Shown: piece by piece, positions 1 to 8,318 of the stretch
Numbering within the stretch: position 1 is the stretch's first letter
How the letters are laid out: the number at the start of each line of letters is the position of its first letter
NCBI RefSeq assembly: GCF_001296025.1
Contig: NZ_LJHV01000008.1
Coordinates: forward strand, 124,001 to 188,000
Source of the DNA: Porphyrobacter sp. AAP60
GTDB lineage: Bacteria > Pseudomonadota > Alphaproteobacteria > Sphingomonadales > Sphingomonadaceae
Length of the DNA: 64,000 bases
Reading direction: 5' to 3'
Made by a program: the position numbers and the translations under genes
Notes under the pieces: generated by a model
Told to the model about the DNA's origin: nothing
The model's database searches: none
The model's input: the letters and a program-made list of their open reading frames with translations, nothing else

Positions 1-269
1 GCGTCGACAGCGTGATCGGGGTGCCGATCAACTACAGGCAACTGGTATGGGGATGGCCCAACCGGTTTCTTGAACGGATGCGCCAATCGAACACGACCGT
101 GATCTTCCTTGGAAACGTCGAAAACGAGAATGGTGCCCCCGGCATCACGGACCCTGACGATATTGATGCTGTTCCGTCAGGCTTCAACGGACTGATCTGG
201 ACCGATGCTATTGAAAGGGTCGGGCCAGCGTGGACAAAGAAGGCAGGCGAGCGTGCGTCTGGCGCTTAG
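1..269 (+). CDS. C-terminal fragment, possibly a glycerophosphodiester phosphodiesterase
   Basis: The reading frame is open from the first bases of the window to a TAG at 267-269, so this is the 3' end of a gene that starts outside. About 88 residues are visible. They include a hydrophobic-aromatic stretch (YRQLVWGWPNRFLERM) followed by a beta-strand-like TTVIFLGNV segment and a polar tail. The pattern recalls the last strands of the TIM barrel of GDPD-type glycerophosphodiester phosphodiesterases, where a tryptophan-rich segment and a predicted strand close the barrel. No catalytic residues fall in the fragment, so the function is only a guess. It is convergent with rsmB. Confidence 0.4.
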   Translation, partial: VDSVIGVPINYRQLVWGWPNRFLERMRQSNTTVIFLGNVENENGAPGITDPDDIDAVPSGFNGLIWTDAIERVGPAWTKKAGERASGA

Positions 270-415
270 GCCCATAGCCGCATGGCCGCAATTGCGGACA
301 AATCGATAACACCTGCATGGCTGCTGTCCACCCACTTTCGGTCATTCGCCGCGCCCGGGCACAGTCCCGAAAGCAAAATTGCAGCAAGCAACTCCATTGG
401 CGACAATCCAAGGTT

Positions 416-503
416 CGTCGCCCCGTGCTTGACACGGGGCTTGGCTTTTCTCTTGCTGGAACGGAAGAAGCAAGCCGAGCCCCGGATCAAGTCCGGGGCG
501 ACG
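416..503. repeat. Intergenic palindromic repeat (type A), two hairpins in inverted arrangement
   Basis: The gap between the first gene and rsmB contains a CCCCGTGCTTGACACGGGG hairpin (421-439) and a CCCCGGATCAAGTCCGGGG hairpin (480-498). Each is flanked on its outer side by the same bases in inverted orientation (CGTCG at 416, CGACG at 499), so the whole block is a large imperfect palindrome. It lies between convergent genes. It could act as a bidirectional terminator or be a dispersed repeat of the kind common between sphingomonad genes. Confidence 0.6.
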
Positions 504-509
504 GTGATT

Positions 510-1763
510 CTAGGCCTTAATCCACCGCCCCACGAAAAACCCGTCCAGCCCGCCGTGATCGGGCAGCATTCCCGGATGGGTGCGCAGCCAGCCTTCGGCG
601 GTCGGCGCGAGGCCTGCGGGCAGTTCCTCCGCCATGATCGGCTTGGGGCTAAGGCCGCAATTCGCAGCGATCCACGCGGCCTGCTCCTCGCCTTCCTCGG
701 CCTCCAGCGAGCATACTGCATAAACCAGCACGCCGCCGGGATTGAGCCATTCCGCCGCCTTGGCCGCGAGGCCGCGTTGCAGTTCCACCATGTCGCCGAT
801 GTGCCCCTTGCCGATGCGGTGCAGCACATCGGGGTGGCGGCGGCAGGTGCCCGTCGCGGTGCAGGGCGCATCGATCAGGATCGCGTCGAAGCGGTGCTTC
901 GGCTCCCACGTCAACGCGTCGGCACGCACGGGTGAGGCTTTCAGGCCGGTGCGCTTGAGATTGTCCTTCAACAGCTCAAGCCGCCGTTTGGAGCTATCGA
1001 GCGCGGTGACGTTCCAGCCTGATGCGGCCAGTTGCATCGTCTTGCCGCCGGGCGCGGCGCACAGATCGAGCACGTTCTTGCCCGCTCCATTACCCAGCAA
1101 CCGCGCCGGGATCGAAGCGGCGAGATCCTGCACCCACCAATCGCCCGCCTTGTAATCGGCAAGGCTTTCCACCGCGGCCCCGCGCGGCAGGCGCACATGG
1201 CCGGGCGCGAGCGTGATGCCGCCCATCGCCACAGCGCGGGTTTCGGTTTCGGCGGCGTCTTTCAGCGCCAAATCGAGTTCGGGCGGGAAGGCGAGGCCGG
1301 GCGCGATCGCGTTGGCGCGTTCATCGCCCCAGCGGTTGCGCACGGGTTCGGGCAAGGTCGGCGCTTCGGACAGCACGCTGCGGCCCGGCTTCACCAGCGC
1401 GGAGAACACCCCGTGGGCAAGGCGGCGCGGCCCGCCTTCGAGCAAGGGCAGTCCGGTTGCGATCACCGCATGGGCCGGGGTATCCAGCCGCAACGTCTGG
1501 GCCAGCATCAGCCGCAGCACCATCCGTGCCTTGGCATCATCGGGCAAGCGTTGCTGGGTGGCGCTGTCGATCAGCGCATCGAGATCGGTCAGCCAGCGCA
1601 GGGTCTCGCCCGCAATCGCCTTGGTCAGCGCACGATCGGGCGCCTTGCGCATATCGCGCAGAGCGGCGGCTTCGGCCTGCTCAAGCGTCTCGCCCCGCCG
1701 GAACACGGCATCAAGCAGGCGAAGCGCGGAGCGGCGCACGGATAGTCCGGGAGGTAAGGCCAT
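510..1763 (-). CDS. rsmB: 16S rRNA m5C methyltransferase, RsmB/NOP2/Sun family
   Basis: A 417-residue protein with an N-terminal NusB-like helical domain (about residues 1-130) followed by a Rossmann SAM-dependent methyltransferase domain. Visible motifs are the SAM-binding VLDLCAAPGGKTMQLA, the motif IV cysteine in DAPCTATGTCRRHPD and the motif VI cysteine in YAVCSLEAEEGE, the two cysteines used by RNA m5C methylases. The family methylates C967 of 16S rRNA in E. coli. The start chosen is the ATG at 1761-1763 (MALPPGLSVRRS). The frame stays open further upstream, but that extension is low-complexity and overlaps the divergent DUF1674 gene. It is probably a stand-alone gene. Confidence 0.9.
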   Translation of the reverse strand: MALPPGLSVRRSALRLLDAVFRRGETLEQAEAAALRDMRKAPDRALTKAIAGETLRWLTDLDALIDSATQQRLPDDAKARMVLRLMLAQTLRLDTPAHAVIATGLPLLEGGPRRLAHGVFSALVKPGRSVLSEAPTLPEPVRNRWGDERANAIAPGLAFPPELDLALKDAAETETRAVAMGGITLAPGHVRLPRGAAVESLADYKAGDWWVQDLAASIPARLLGNGAGKNVLDLCAAPGGKTMQLAASGWNVTALDSSKRRLELLKDNLKRTGLKASPVRADALTWEPKHRFDAILIDAPCTATGTCRRHPDVLHRIGKGHIGDMVELQRGLAAKAAEWLNPGGVLVYAVCSLEAEEGEEQAAWIAANCGLSPKPIMAEELPAGLAPTAEGWLRTHPGMLPDHGGLDGFFVGRWIKA

Positions 1764-1818
1764 TGGTGGGCCACTAACCAGTATTGAAACAAAGTGCCAC
1801 CATGCGCATTTGGATGGA

Positions 1819-1989
1819 ATGACCAAGCAAAAGTCCGAAGCCGCCAAGCAGTTCAAAAAGCCCGCGCATTGGAGCAATGATCCGGTGCCCGCCCCGAAGT
1901 TGACCGATCCGCTGAAAGACGAGCCGCGTGATCTTTCCCCCACCCGCTATGGCGATTGGGAGAAGGACGGGATCGCCTGGGATTTTTGA
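1819..1989 (+). CDS. DUF1674 protein, SdhAF4-like succinate dehydrogenase assembly factor
   Basis: A 56-residue protein that starts at ATG 1819 and ends in the family signature PTRYGDWEKDGIAWDF. DUF1674 proteins carry a conserved C-terminal P-x-RYGDWE-x-x-G-x-x-x-DF motif and include the mitochondrial factor SDHAF4, which protects flavinylated SdhA during complex II assembly. The bacterial function is inferred from that homology. The N-terminal half is lysine- and proline-rich and probably unstructured. It is transcribed divergently from rsmB with about 55 bp between starts, so the two promoters must share this gap. Confidence 0.85.
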   Translation: MTKQKSEAAKQFKKPAHWSNDPVPAPKLTDPLKDEPRDLSPTRYGDWEKDGIAWDF

Positions 1990-1997
1990 AAACCCTT

Positions 1998-2100
1998 CGT
2001 CATTGCGAGGAGCCGCAGGCGACAAAGCAATCCATGAACTGAGGCCGCGGGAAACCCGAAGGCGGGCCATGGATTGCCATGCCTTCGGCTCGCAATGACG
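1998..2100. repeat. Intergenic palindromic repeat (type B)
   Basis: The outer arms CGTCATTGCGAG (1998-2009) and CTCGCAATGACG (2089-2100) are perfect reverse complements. An inner pair, GCAATCCATG (2027-2036) and CATGGATTGC (2068-2077), is also perfectly complementary. The whole 103-bp block can fold into a long interrupted stem. Elements with this CGTCATTGCGAG end are familiar as dispersed intergenic repeats in alphaproteobacterial genomes, as I recall. There is no coding content. Confidence 0.65.
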
Positions 2101-2186
2101 ATTTAGAGCGGGGTTAGACCCCCGCTAGCCTCGTCCAGACCCCCTCTAGACCCCCTCTAGCCCCGTCTCGCGCTGCGATCGAGCAA

Positions 2187-2202
2187 TGTTTCACGTGAAA
2201 CA
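2187..2202. promoter_or_regulatory. parS: parS, ParB-binding centromere site (copy 1)
   Basis: The perfect 16-bp palindrome TGTTTCACGTGAAACA lies in a non-coding gap. It matches the highly conserved bacterial chromosomal parS sequence recognised by ParB/Spo0J, including the alphaproteobacterial form. A second identical copy is at 49921. Random occurrence of a given 16-mer twice in 64 kb is very unlikely. Sites of this kind normally cluster near the replication origin. Confidence 0.9.
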
Positions 2203-2216
2203 TTCTGGGATGTCTC

Positions 2217-2310
2217 CGGCGGCGTAGCCGCCGCAAGCACGACTGTGCGCCCGCAGTGATGCGATCTTCAGATCGCGTGAGCGAGGATTTCGCAGCGCGG
2301 ACGCGCTGCG
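2217..2310. repeat. Two-copy hairpin element with compensatory stems (type C, copy 1)
   Basis: Hairpin 1 is CGGCGGC-GTA-GCCGCCG (2217-2233). It is followed by a conserved linker CAAGC-R-CGACTG-Y-GCGCCCGCAG. Hairpin 2 is GCGATC-TTCA-GATCGC (2261-2276), then GTGAGCGAGGA, then a third hairpin CGCAGCGCG-GA-CGCGCTGCG (2291-2310). The linker, the TTCA loop and the GTGAGCGAGGA tail recur at 14804-14878, whereas the stems differ and still pair. No protein is encoded convincingly. Confidence 0.75.
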
Positions 2311-2315
2311 GAACA

Positions 2316-3713
2316 TCAAAGACTCGTGAACGTCACCTGCAAGCCATCCTTGGGCTGCGGGATCGGCCAATCCTGCCAATCGGGATTGTAACCCTCGGCC
2401 GCCTCGATCCGGTAGCGTTGCAGCAATTGGGCCAGCAGGATCTTCACCTGCATATAGGCAAAGTGCAGGCCGAGGCACATATGCGCTCCGCCGCCGAACG
2501 GCACCCAGGCATACTTGTGCCGCGCCTTCACCTGATCGGGCGTGAAGCGCAGCGGATCGAAGGCGAAGGGATTGTCCCAGTATTCCTCGGAATGGTGGGT
2601 CCAGTAGATGTTGATCCCCACCATCGTGCCTGCAGGAATGCGGTATCCGCCATATTCGAATTCGCGCAAGGCCCGGCGCGGCATCGAGGGCACCGGCGGG
2701 ATCATCCGCAATGATTCCTTGAACGCCATTTCGGTGAGGTCGAGCTTGCCCAGATCATCGTAATCGAGGGCACGCGGATTGCCGTCACCGTCCGGCCCGC
2801 CGGTCACCGCCATGATCTCCTCGCGCAGTTTTTCCTGCCATTCGGGGTTGGTGGCCAAGTGATAGATCAGCGATGTGGCGGACGATGTGATGGTGTCATG
2901 CGCGGCCATCATCAGGAAGTTCATGTGGTCGACCACCTCGTCGACCGGCAGCAGCGATCCATCCTCGCGGGTGGCGGTGGCGAACTGGCTGAACATGTCC
3001 TGCCCGCCGCCCTCGGCCCGGCGGCGCAGGGTTTCCTTGGTGAAATAGTCGACCAGAAAGGCGCGGCCATCCACGCCCTTTTTCATCTTGGTGAAGGGCA
3101 AGGGCTTGCGCACCGGCGCGACCGAGGCCTGCACCATATCGACGAAAGCCGCGTTGATCTTGTCCGCTTCGGGCCCCCACGGCAGGCCGATGAAACTGTC
3201 GGCAGCCAGATCGAGCGTAAGCTTCTTGATCGCCGGATAGAACTCCTTCGGCCCGGCCCAGCCCGCCACTTCGCGGGCGATCCCGCGATTGAGCGCGCCA
3301 GAATAATGCCGCATCGGTTCGGGCTTGAACGCGATCGACAGGGCGCGGCGATCGATCCGGTGATGGTCGAAATCCATCAGCATCAACCCGCGCGGGAACA
3401 GCTGATCAAGGATCGGGCCCCAGCCCTGTTCGGAACTGAAGATCTTGTCCTTGTTGAACAATAACAGCTCGTTCGCCTCGGCCCCGAGCAACGCGACCTG
3501 CCAGCCGCCGAAAGCACGGTTGCGATAGACCTTGCCGAATTGTTCGATCCGTTTGGCCACAAAGCCATGCGGATCGGCCAGCATCTTGAAGGTATTGCCC
3601 ACCACCGGCCAGCCGCCCTCGCCGGGGATGTGCGCAAGGTCAGCCTCGGTCGGGTTACCTTCGCTCCAATGCGGGAAAGCGGCGGTCTGCGGGTCGGCGG
3701 CAAGCGTGGCCAT
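2316..3713 (-). CDS. Cytochrome P450 monooxygenase
   Basis: A 465-residue soluble bacterial P450. Signatures are the heme-binding loop FGGGAHMCLG with axial thiolate Cys413, the K-helix ExxR in KESLRM, the PERF-like FDPLRF and the I-helix oxygen-activation segment AAHDT with the conserved acid-threonine pair. There is no membrane anchor. The start at 3713 (MATLAADPQ) is preferred because the longer frame would run into hemH. No ferredoxin or reductase gene is adjacent, so electron donors must be encoded elsewhere. The substrate cannot be read from the sequence. The heme loop is not the CYP153 alkane-hydroxylase type, and the neighbouring hemH makes the heme cofactor. Confidence 0.9.
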   Translation of the reverse strand: MATLAADPQTAAFPHWSEGNPTEADLAHIPGEGGWPVVGNTFKMLADPHGFVAKRIEQFGKVYRNRAFGGWQVALLGAEANELLLFNKDKIFSSEQGWGPILDQLFPRGLMLMDFDHHRIDRRALSIAFKPEPMRHYSGALNRGIAREVAGWAGPKEFYPAIKKLTLDLAADSFIGLPWGPEADKINAAFVDMVQASVAPVRKPLPFTKMKKGVDGRAFLVDYFTKETLRRRAEGGGQDMFSQFATATREDGSLLPVDEVVDHMNFLMMAAHDTITSSATSLIYHLATNPEWQEKLREEIMAVTGGPDGDGNPRALDYDDLGKLDLTEMAFKESLRMIPPVPSMPRRALREFEYGGYRIPAGTMVGINIYWTHHSEEYWDNPFAFDPLRFTPDQVKARHKYAWVPFGGGAHMCLGLHFAYMQVKILLAQLLQRYRIEAAEGYNPDWQDWPIPQPKDGLQVTFTSL

Positions 3714-3775
3714 GGGATCAGGCTCCGTAACGGGTTCGGATTCGCAACTGACCTTGGTGTAAATAATCCCAGCCG

Positions 3776-4822
3776 TCAAATCCAGCCGGAAAGCTCGCGG
3801 AGCAGGATCGTCTCGATCATGGCGACGCCGTGGCCCGAGGCGTTGAGGCAATCGAGCACAGCGTAATCCTCGCCGCCTGCCTCGATGAATTCGTCCCGCC
3901 CTTCCAGCGCCAGTTCTTCCAGCGTCTCGACGCAGTCGGCGGCGAAACCGGGGGCGGCGACCACCAGCCGCTTGGTGCCCTTTTCCCCTTCGGCAATCAG
4001 GGTCGTGTCGGTTGACGGTTCCAGCCAGCGCGCCGGGCCGAAGCGCGACTGGAAGGTGGTTTCGAACCGGACGCCTTCGAATTCGGGCCGGGTCGCCAAT
4101 TCCTCGCGCAGCAAACGGGCGGTCTTGGAGCAGTGGCAGAAATAGGGATCGCCCTTTTCCAGCGTTTGCAGCGGCATCCCGTGAAAGCTCATCAGCATCA
4201 CTTCGGGCTTGAAAGCCAGCGCCTGCACCTGCCGCCCCAGATCATCGGCCAGCGCGCCCAGATAGGCGGGATCATCGTGATAGGGCGGGACAAACCGCAG
4301 CGCGGGCTGCCAGCGCATGGTGCCCAGCACGCGGGCGACCTCGTCAAACACGGTCGCGGTGGTGGCGGCGCAATATTGCGGATACATCGGCGAAATCACG
4401 ATGCGATCGCAACCTTGGGCCATCATCTCGGTCAGGCGCTGTTCGATCGATGGCTTGCCGTAACGCATGGCGTAATCGACCACGACCTTTTCGCCAAACC
4501 GGGGTTGCATCACCTTGGCCATCGCCTCAGCCTGCTGCGCGGTGATATCGGCCAGCGGCGATCCCCGATCCGTCCAGATCTTGGCATAGGCCTTCGCGCT
4601 TTTCTGCGGCCGGGTGTTGAGGATGATGCCGCGCAAGATCGGCTGCCACACCACCGCCGGGATTTCGATCACGCGGCGGTCTGACAGGAACTGCTTGAGA
4701 TAGCGCCGGACAGAATCCGGGTCAGGCCCGTCAGGCGTGCCGAGATTGACCAGCAGGACGCCGATCTTGCCGCTCGATACAGGAGGATGGTCGCCCGGAA
4801 GGCGCTGGGTCTGCCAGGTCAT
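3776..4822 (-). CDS. hemH: Ferrochelatase
   Basis: A 348-residue protein that inserts Fe2+ into protoporphyrin IX, the last step of protoheme synthesis. The family landmarks are present in order: GVLLVNLGTPDGP near the N-terminus, the ISPMYPQY segment, the catalytic histidine in SFHGMP (His214) and the conserved TFQSRFGPARWLEPSTD block followed by APGFAADCVETLEE. Length is typical of bacterial HemH, and it probably sits at the membrane face. It lies 62 bp upstream of the P450 gene on the same strand, so co-transcription with this heme enzyme is plausible. Confidence 0.95.
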   Translation of the reverse strand: MTWQTQRLPGDHPPVSSGKIGVLLVNLGTPDGPDPDSVRRYLKQFLSDRRVIEIPAVVWQPILRGIILNTRPQKSAKAYAKIWTDRGSPLADITAQQAEAMAKVMQPRFGEKVVVDYAMRYGKPSIEQRLTEMMAQGCDRIVISPMYPQYCAATTATVFDEVARVLGTMRWQPALRFVPPYHDDPAYLGALADDLGRQVQALAFKPEVMLMSFHGMPLQTLEKGDPYFCHCSKTARLLREELATRPEFEGVRFETTFQSRFGPARWLEPSTDTTLIAEGEKGTKRLVVAAPGFAADCVETLEELALEGRDEFIEAGGEDYAVLDCLNASGHGVAMIETILLRELSGWI

Positions 4823-4901
4823 TGCCGCCCTAACGCGCCGCAGCGGTTTCGTTTCCGGGCAAATGCGCTTGCCCGGGTTCTATGTTGCAAAAAAGTCCGG
4901 G

Positions 4902-7175
4902 TCATATGCCGTCCGAAAGTAGGGGCAGTCGGCGCAGGCGCAAGCCCGTGGCCGAAAACAATGCATTGGCGATGGCAGGCGGAGCAACCACCGCGCCCAG
5001 TTCGCCCGGATCGGACGGGGGGGCTTCGCTGGCGATGAATTCGATCCGCATCTCCGGGCAATCGTCCACGGTGGGCAGGCCGAGCGCTCCGTAAGCGGTG
5101 CTTTCCGGCAAACCGCTGCGCAGTTTCACCGGATTGCCCAGCGCGATGCCGATACCGAACACCAGTCCGCCCTCGATCTGCTGGAGCGCGATATCGTGAT
5201 TGATGATCCGCCCGATATCGACCGCTGCCGAAAGCCGGGTGACGCGCACCCCGCCTTCGCCCTGCCGGGCCGTGGCGACGCAGGCGATCCGCGCGCCTTC
5301 CGGCCCTTCGCCGATGCGGGCGCAGGCAATGCCCTGCCCGCTCTGATCGGCACCGCCATCCCAGCCAGCCAGTTGCGCTGCGCGTTGCAGGCAGGCCGCC
5401 AGCCGCACATCGCTGCCCAGCATCGCCATGCGGAACGACAGCGGCTCGCGCTGATATTTCGCCGCGATCTCGTCGATGAAGCTTTCGATCGCGAAAATCG
5501 TCGGCCCGTATGAATTGCCGCGCACCCGGCCCACCGGCAGGCCGATTTCGGTCGGCAGGTGTTCGACCAGTACCGCGGGCAATTGGTACGGCGGCACCGC
5601 GCCTTCGCAGGCAAGCGGATCGGGCTTTCCGGTCGTCTCGCGGATCGCCGCCGTGGTGGTCAGATTGTCGAACAACCGCTTGCCGAACTCGCGTGCGGCC
5701 GGCGGCGTGGCAATCCGCAGGCGCATCGCATCGATCGCGCCGGGGTTCGCTCTGGAAACCTGCGCGCCGAGCAGCATCCAGGCAGGCGCACGCGGGCGGC
5801 TGCGGATCAGCTCGTCCCGGCGCGGCCAGGTCAGCTGGACGGGGCGGCCCAGTTCTTTTGCTATCAGCGCGATTTCGATGGCGTGATCATGTTCCAGCCG
5901 TGCATCGAAGCTACCACCTGCCGGCATGGGATAAAGCGCCACATCCTCGGCCGCGATACCGATGGCGCGGGCGGCAGCGATGCGCGCCTGTTCGGGCGCC
6001 TGGCTCGCCATCCACAGATCAAGCCGCCCGTCGGCATAGCGCGCCGCGGCACAGGCCGTTTCCAGCGGCGCGGCATAGGCAGGCTCGACTTCGTAGCGCC
6101 GGGCGATATCGACCCGCTGCAATGCCTCTCCGCCAAACCCGGTTTCGGCAATCGGGAAGGCCTTTCCGCCTCTGAGCGTGGTGTCGAGCCGGGCCGCGAT
6201 CTGGTTGCCGCTGACCGGATTGGCAGCGGCAAAACGGGGTTTCATCGCATCCAGCGCTGCATCGGCGCTCCACCAGGTGGTGGCCGCCACCGCCAGCCAC
6301 CGCTTGCTCTTGACGATCCCGGCGACCCCTTTGATCCCGGCAGCCCCTGCGGGGTTGAAGCCGGTCAGTTCGGAATCGTCCACCGGCCCGTGGCGGATCG
6401 AGGCATAGACCATGCCCGGCAAGCGCACATCACCGGCAAAGCGGAAAGATCCATCCACCTTGGACGGCAGATCAAGCCGGGGATAGGCCGGTGCCTGTTC
6501 CGATTCGGCAGACAGCGGGGCTTCGCGTAGAGGTTCGGGACGCAGGGGCGGGGGATCGGGCGGCGTCCATTCTGCCGCGGCCCCGGCCAGCTCGCCAAAA
6601 GTTGCGCGGTTGTCGCCATGCGTCACGAACCCGTCCGCGACCTCGCACGCCTCCCAGGATACGCCCCAGCGTGATGCCGCTTCCTGTGCCAGCATCGCAC
6701 GCGCCGAAGCGGCAGCGGCGCGGCAGGGCATTTCGTAGGCGGCAATCGATGTGCCATCGGCGGTAGCGTTGAAGCGCTGCGATCCGGCAAAGCGTTCCGC
6801 CATCATGGTATCGGTGCCATCGGAAAGCCCGGAGAAAGTCGGATCCCACAGCCCGATCCACTTCTGCGCAAGCGGGATATTGCCATAGGCGCCCGAAACC
6901 GGCGCGGGCTCCATCGCCACCTGCCGCCAATCCGCGCCCAGTTCATGGGCCACGATCTGCGGCAGCAGTGTTGCAATGCCCTGCCCCATTTCCAGCTGCG
7001 GCACCGCGACCGATACCACTCCGTCAGACGCGATCTTCAGCCACGCGCCGAACACATATTCCCCGCTCGCGGCGACCAAAGGCGTGCGATAGGTGCGCGG
7101 CATCAGCCACCAGGCGACCAGCAGACCGCCGCCCGCTGCCGCCCCTGTCAGCACCCCCCGCCGCGTGACCTGCAT
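4902..7175 (-). CDS. Molybdopterin-binding hydroxylase large subunit, IorB-like (xanthine dehydrogenase family)
   Basis: A 757-residue protein beginning with a twin-arginine signal (TRRGVLTGAAAGGG) and a hydrophobic segment, so it is probably exported folded and periplasmic. The body resembles the isoquinoline 1-oxidoreductase beta/aldehyde dehydrogenase molybdenum subunit, with an LEMGQGI element, tandem molybdopterin-binding regions and the C-terminal DPGELGAVVAPPAIANA segment that carries the active-site glutamate. These enzymes normally need a small [2Fe-2S] subunit (IorA) encoded next door. None is seen in this window. Only 3 bp separate it from the upstream mrp-like gene, which suggests a joint transcript and a link to metal-cluster supply. 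The substrate is unknown. Confidence 0.85.
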   Translation of the reverse strand: MQVTRRGVLTGAAAGGGLLVAWWLMPRTYRTPLVAASGEYVFGAWLKIASDGVVSVAVPQLEMGQGIATLLPQIVAHELGADWRQVAMEPAPVSGAYGNIPLAQKWIGLWDPTFSGLSDGTDTMMAERFAGSQRFNATADGTSIAAYEMPCRAAAASARAMLAQEAASRWGVSWEACEVADGFVTHGDNRATFGELAGAAAEWTPPDPPPLRPEPLREAPLSAESEQAPAYPRLDLPSKVDGSFRFAGDVRLPGMVYASIRHGPVDDSELTGFNPAGAAGIKGVAGIVKSKRWLAVAATTWWSADAALDAMKPRFAAANPVSGNQIAARLDTTLRGGKAFPIAETGFGGEALQRVDIARRYEVEPAYAAPLETACAAARYADGRLDLWMASQAPEQARIAAARAIGIAAEDVALYPMPAGGSFDARLEHDHAIEIALIAKELGRPVQLTWPRRDELIRSRPRAPAWMLLGAQVSRANPGAIDAMRLRIATPPAAREFGKRLFDNLTTTAAIRETTGKPDPLACEGAVPPYQLPAVLVEHLPTEIGLPVGRVRGNSYGPTIFAIESFIDEIAAKYQREPLSFRMAMLGSDVRLAACLQRAAQLAGWDGGADQSGQGIACARIGEGPEGARIACVATARQGEGGVRVTRLSAAVDIGRIINHDIALQQIEGGLVFGIGIALGNPVKLRSGLPESTAYGALGLPTVDDCPEMRIEFIASEAPPSDPGELGAVVAPPAIANALFSATGLRLRRLPLLSDGI

Positions 7176-7178
7176 CGC

Positions 7179-8186
7179 CTAGATCGCCCCGGTATCGAGC
7201 CAGCGGGCCAGCCGCCCGGCAATTGCCACGAAGGGCGCGGCTGTATCGTCATCGCCCGCCGCCGGAGGCTCGCCCTTGTCGCCCGCGATCCGCGTCGCCA
7301 GCGTCAGCGGCACCCGGCCAAGGAAGGGGATATCGAGCGCCGCTGCGAATTTCTCGACCCCGCCCTGTCCAAACGGATCACTCATCTCGCCGCAATGGGG
7401 GCAGACATAGCCTGCCATATTCTCGACCAGTCCGATGATCGGCACTTCGCCCTGTTCGAACAATTGCCCGGCCCGCGCCGCATCGATCAGCGCGAGATCC
7501 TGCGGGGTCGAAACAAGGATTGCGCCGTCGGGACGGTGGGCGGACAGCATCGAAAGCTGCACATCGCCCGTGCCTGGCGGCAGATCGATCAGCAGCAGAT
7601 CGGTCTCACCCCAATCGGCATCGACCAATTGGGTCAGCGCCTTGCCGGTCATCGGTCCGCGCCACGCCAGGGCTTTGCCGGGCGCAACGATGTGCCCCAT
7701 CGATAGCACTTTGACATCGTAGGGGCTGTCAATCGCCACCAACTGCTTGCCATCAGACGTCGCGCCCGGCTTGACCCCTTCGGTTTTCAGCAACTTGGGC
7801 TGCGAAGGGCCATAGATGTCACCATCGATCACGCCGACCTTGCGGCCCATCCGTGCAAGGGCGACCGCAAGATTGGTGGTCAGCGTCGATTTGCCGACCC
7901 CGCCCTTGCCCGATCCCACCGCGATCAACCGGCGGCGGCGGCGTTCACCCGTCAGCGCGATGTGAACTTCGGCAATGCCGGGCAACGGCGTGAGCGCGGC
8001 AGTGATCATGCCTTCAAGCTCTGCGCGGGCGGAATCGGACAGATCGCCAGCCTCAGCAACGATGATTGCACGGCCCGAAACGATCCGTGCCGAACGCAGG
8101 CGATGGTTGATTTCAGGCGAAAGCGCGGCGCGGATCAGCGCCTCTTCCGCGTCAGGTTGGCGGGGTGTTTGTGGTGAGTTGTTCAT
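7179..8186 (-). CDS. apbC: Mrp/ApbC-type P-loop Fe-S cluster carrier
   Basis: A 335-residue ParA/MinD-superfamily ATPase. A small MIP18-like N-terminal domain (about residues 10-85) precedes a deviant Walker A SGKGGVGKSTLTTN, Walker B LLLIDLPPGTGD and the CPHCGE motif whose two cysteines bridge an Fe-S cluster in the dimer. Family members bind and transfer [4Fe-4S] clusters to apo-proteins. It is the first gene of a likely two-gene unit with the molybdopterin hydroxylase and is divergent from hflK. ParA-like partitioning is excluded by the CxxC motif and the N-terminal domain. Confidence 0.92.
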   Translation of the reverse strand: MNNSPQTPRQPDAEEALIRAALSPEINHRLRSARIVSGRAIIVAEAGDLSDSARAELEGMITAALTPLPGIAEVHIALTGERRRRRLIAVGSGKGGVGKSTLTTNLAVALARMGRKVGVIDGDIYGPSQPKLLKTEGVKPGATSDGKQLVAIDSPYDVKVLSMGHIVAPGKALAWRGPMTGKALTQLVDADWGETDLLLIDLPPGTGDVQLSMLSAHRPDGAILVSTPQDLALIDAARAGQLFEQGEVPIIGLVENMAGYVCPHCGEMSDPFGQGGVEKFAAALDIPFLGRVPLTLATRIAGDKGEPPAAGDDDTAAPFVAIAGRLARWLDTGAI

Positions 8187-8318
8187 TTCGTCACGCCTCT
8201 AACACCAAAATCACGCAGCCAACCCCTGTTTTTCGTAAGATCGCGTGCCTATAACGACAGAATGCAAAGATCGGACGGTTGGAGAGAACGTCTTGGCGCA
8301 GGCCTTCGCGGCCTTGCC

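Larger units (their letters stand above)
1990..2315. other. Repeat-dense non-coding region between the DUF1674 and P450 genes
   Basis: No credible gene is seen in these 326 bases. They contain, in order, a large palindromic repeat (1998-2100), a GC-rich stretch with three CTAG tetramers and a tandem GACCCCCTCTA unit (about 2105-2165), a perfect parS site (2187-2202) and a three-hairpin element (2217-2310). The flanking genes are convergent, so promoters are not expected, although terminator function is possible. Confidence 0.7.

Noticed and set aside
4855..4876. CCGGGCAA/TTGCCCGG hairpin after the molybdoenzyme gene as terminator
   Set aside because: It is a perfect stem but lacks a U-run in the direction of transcription; function unclear.
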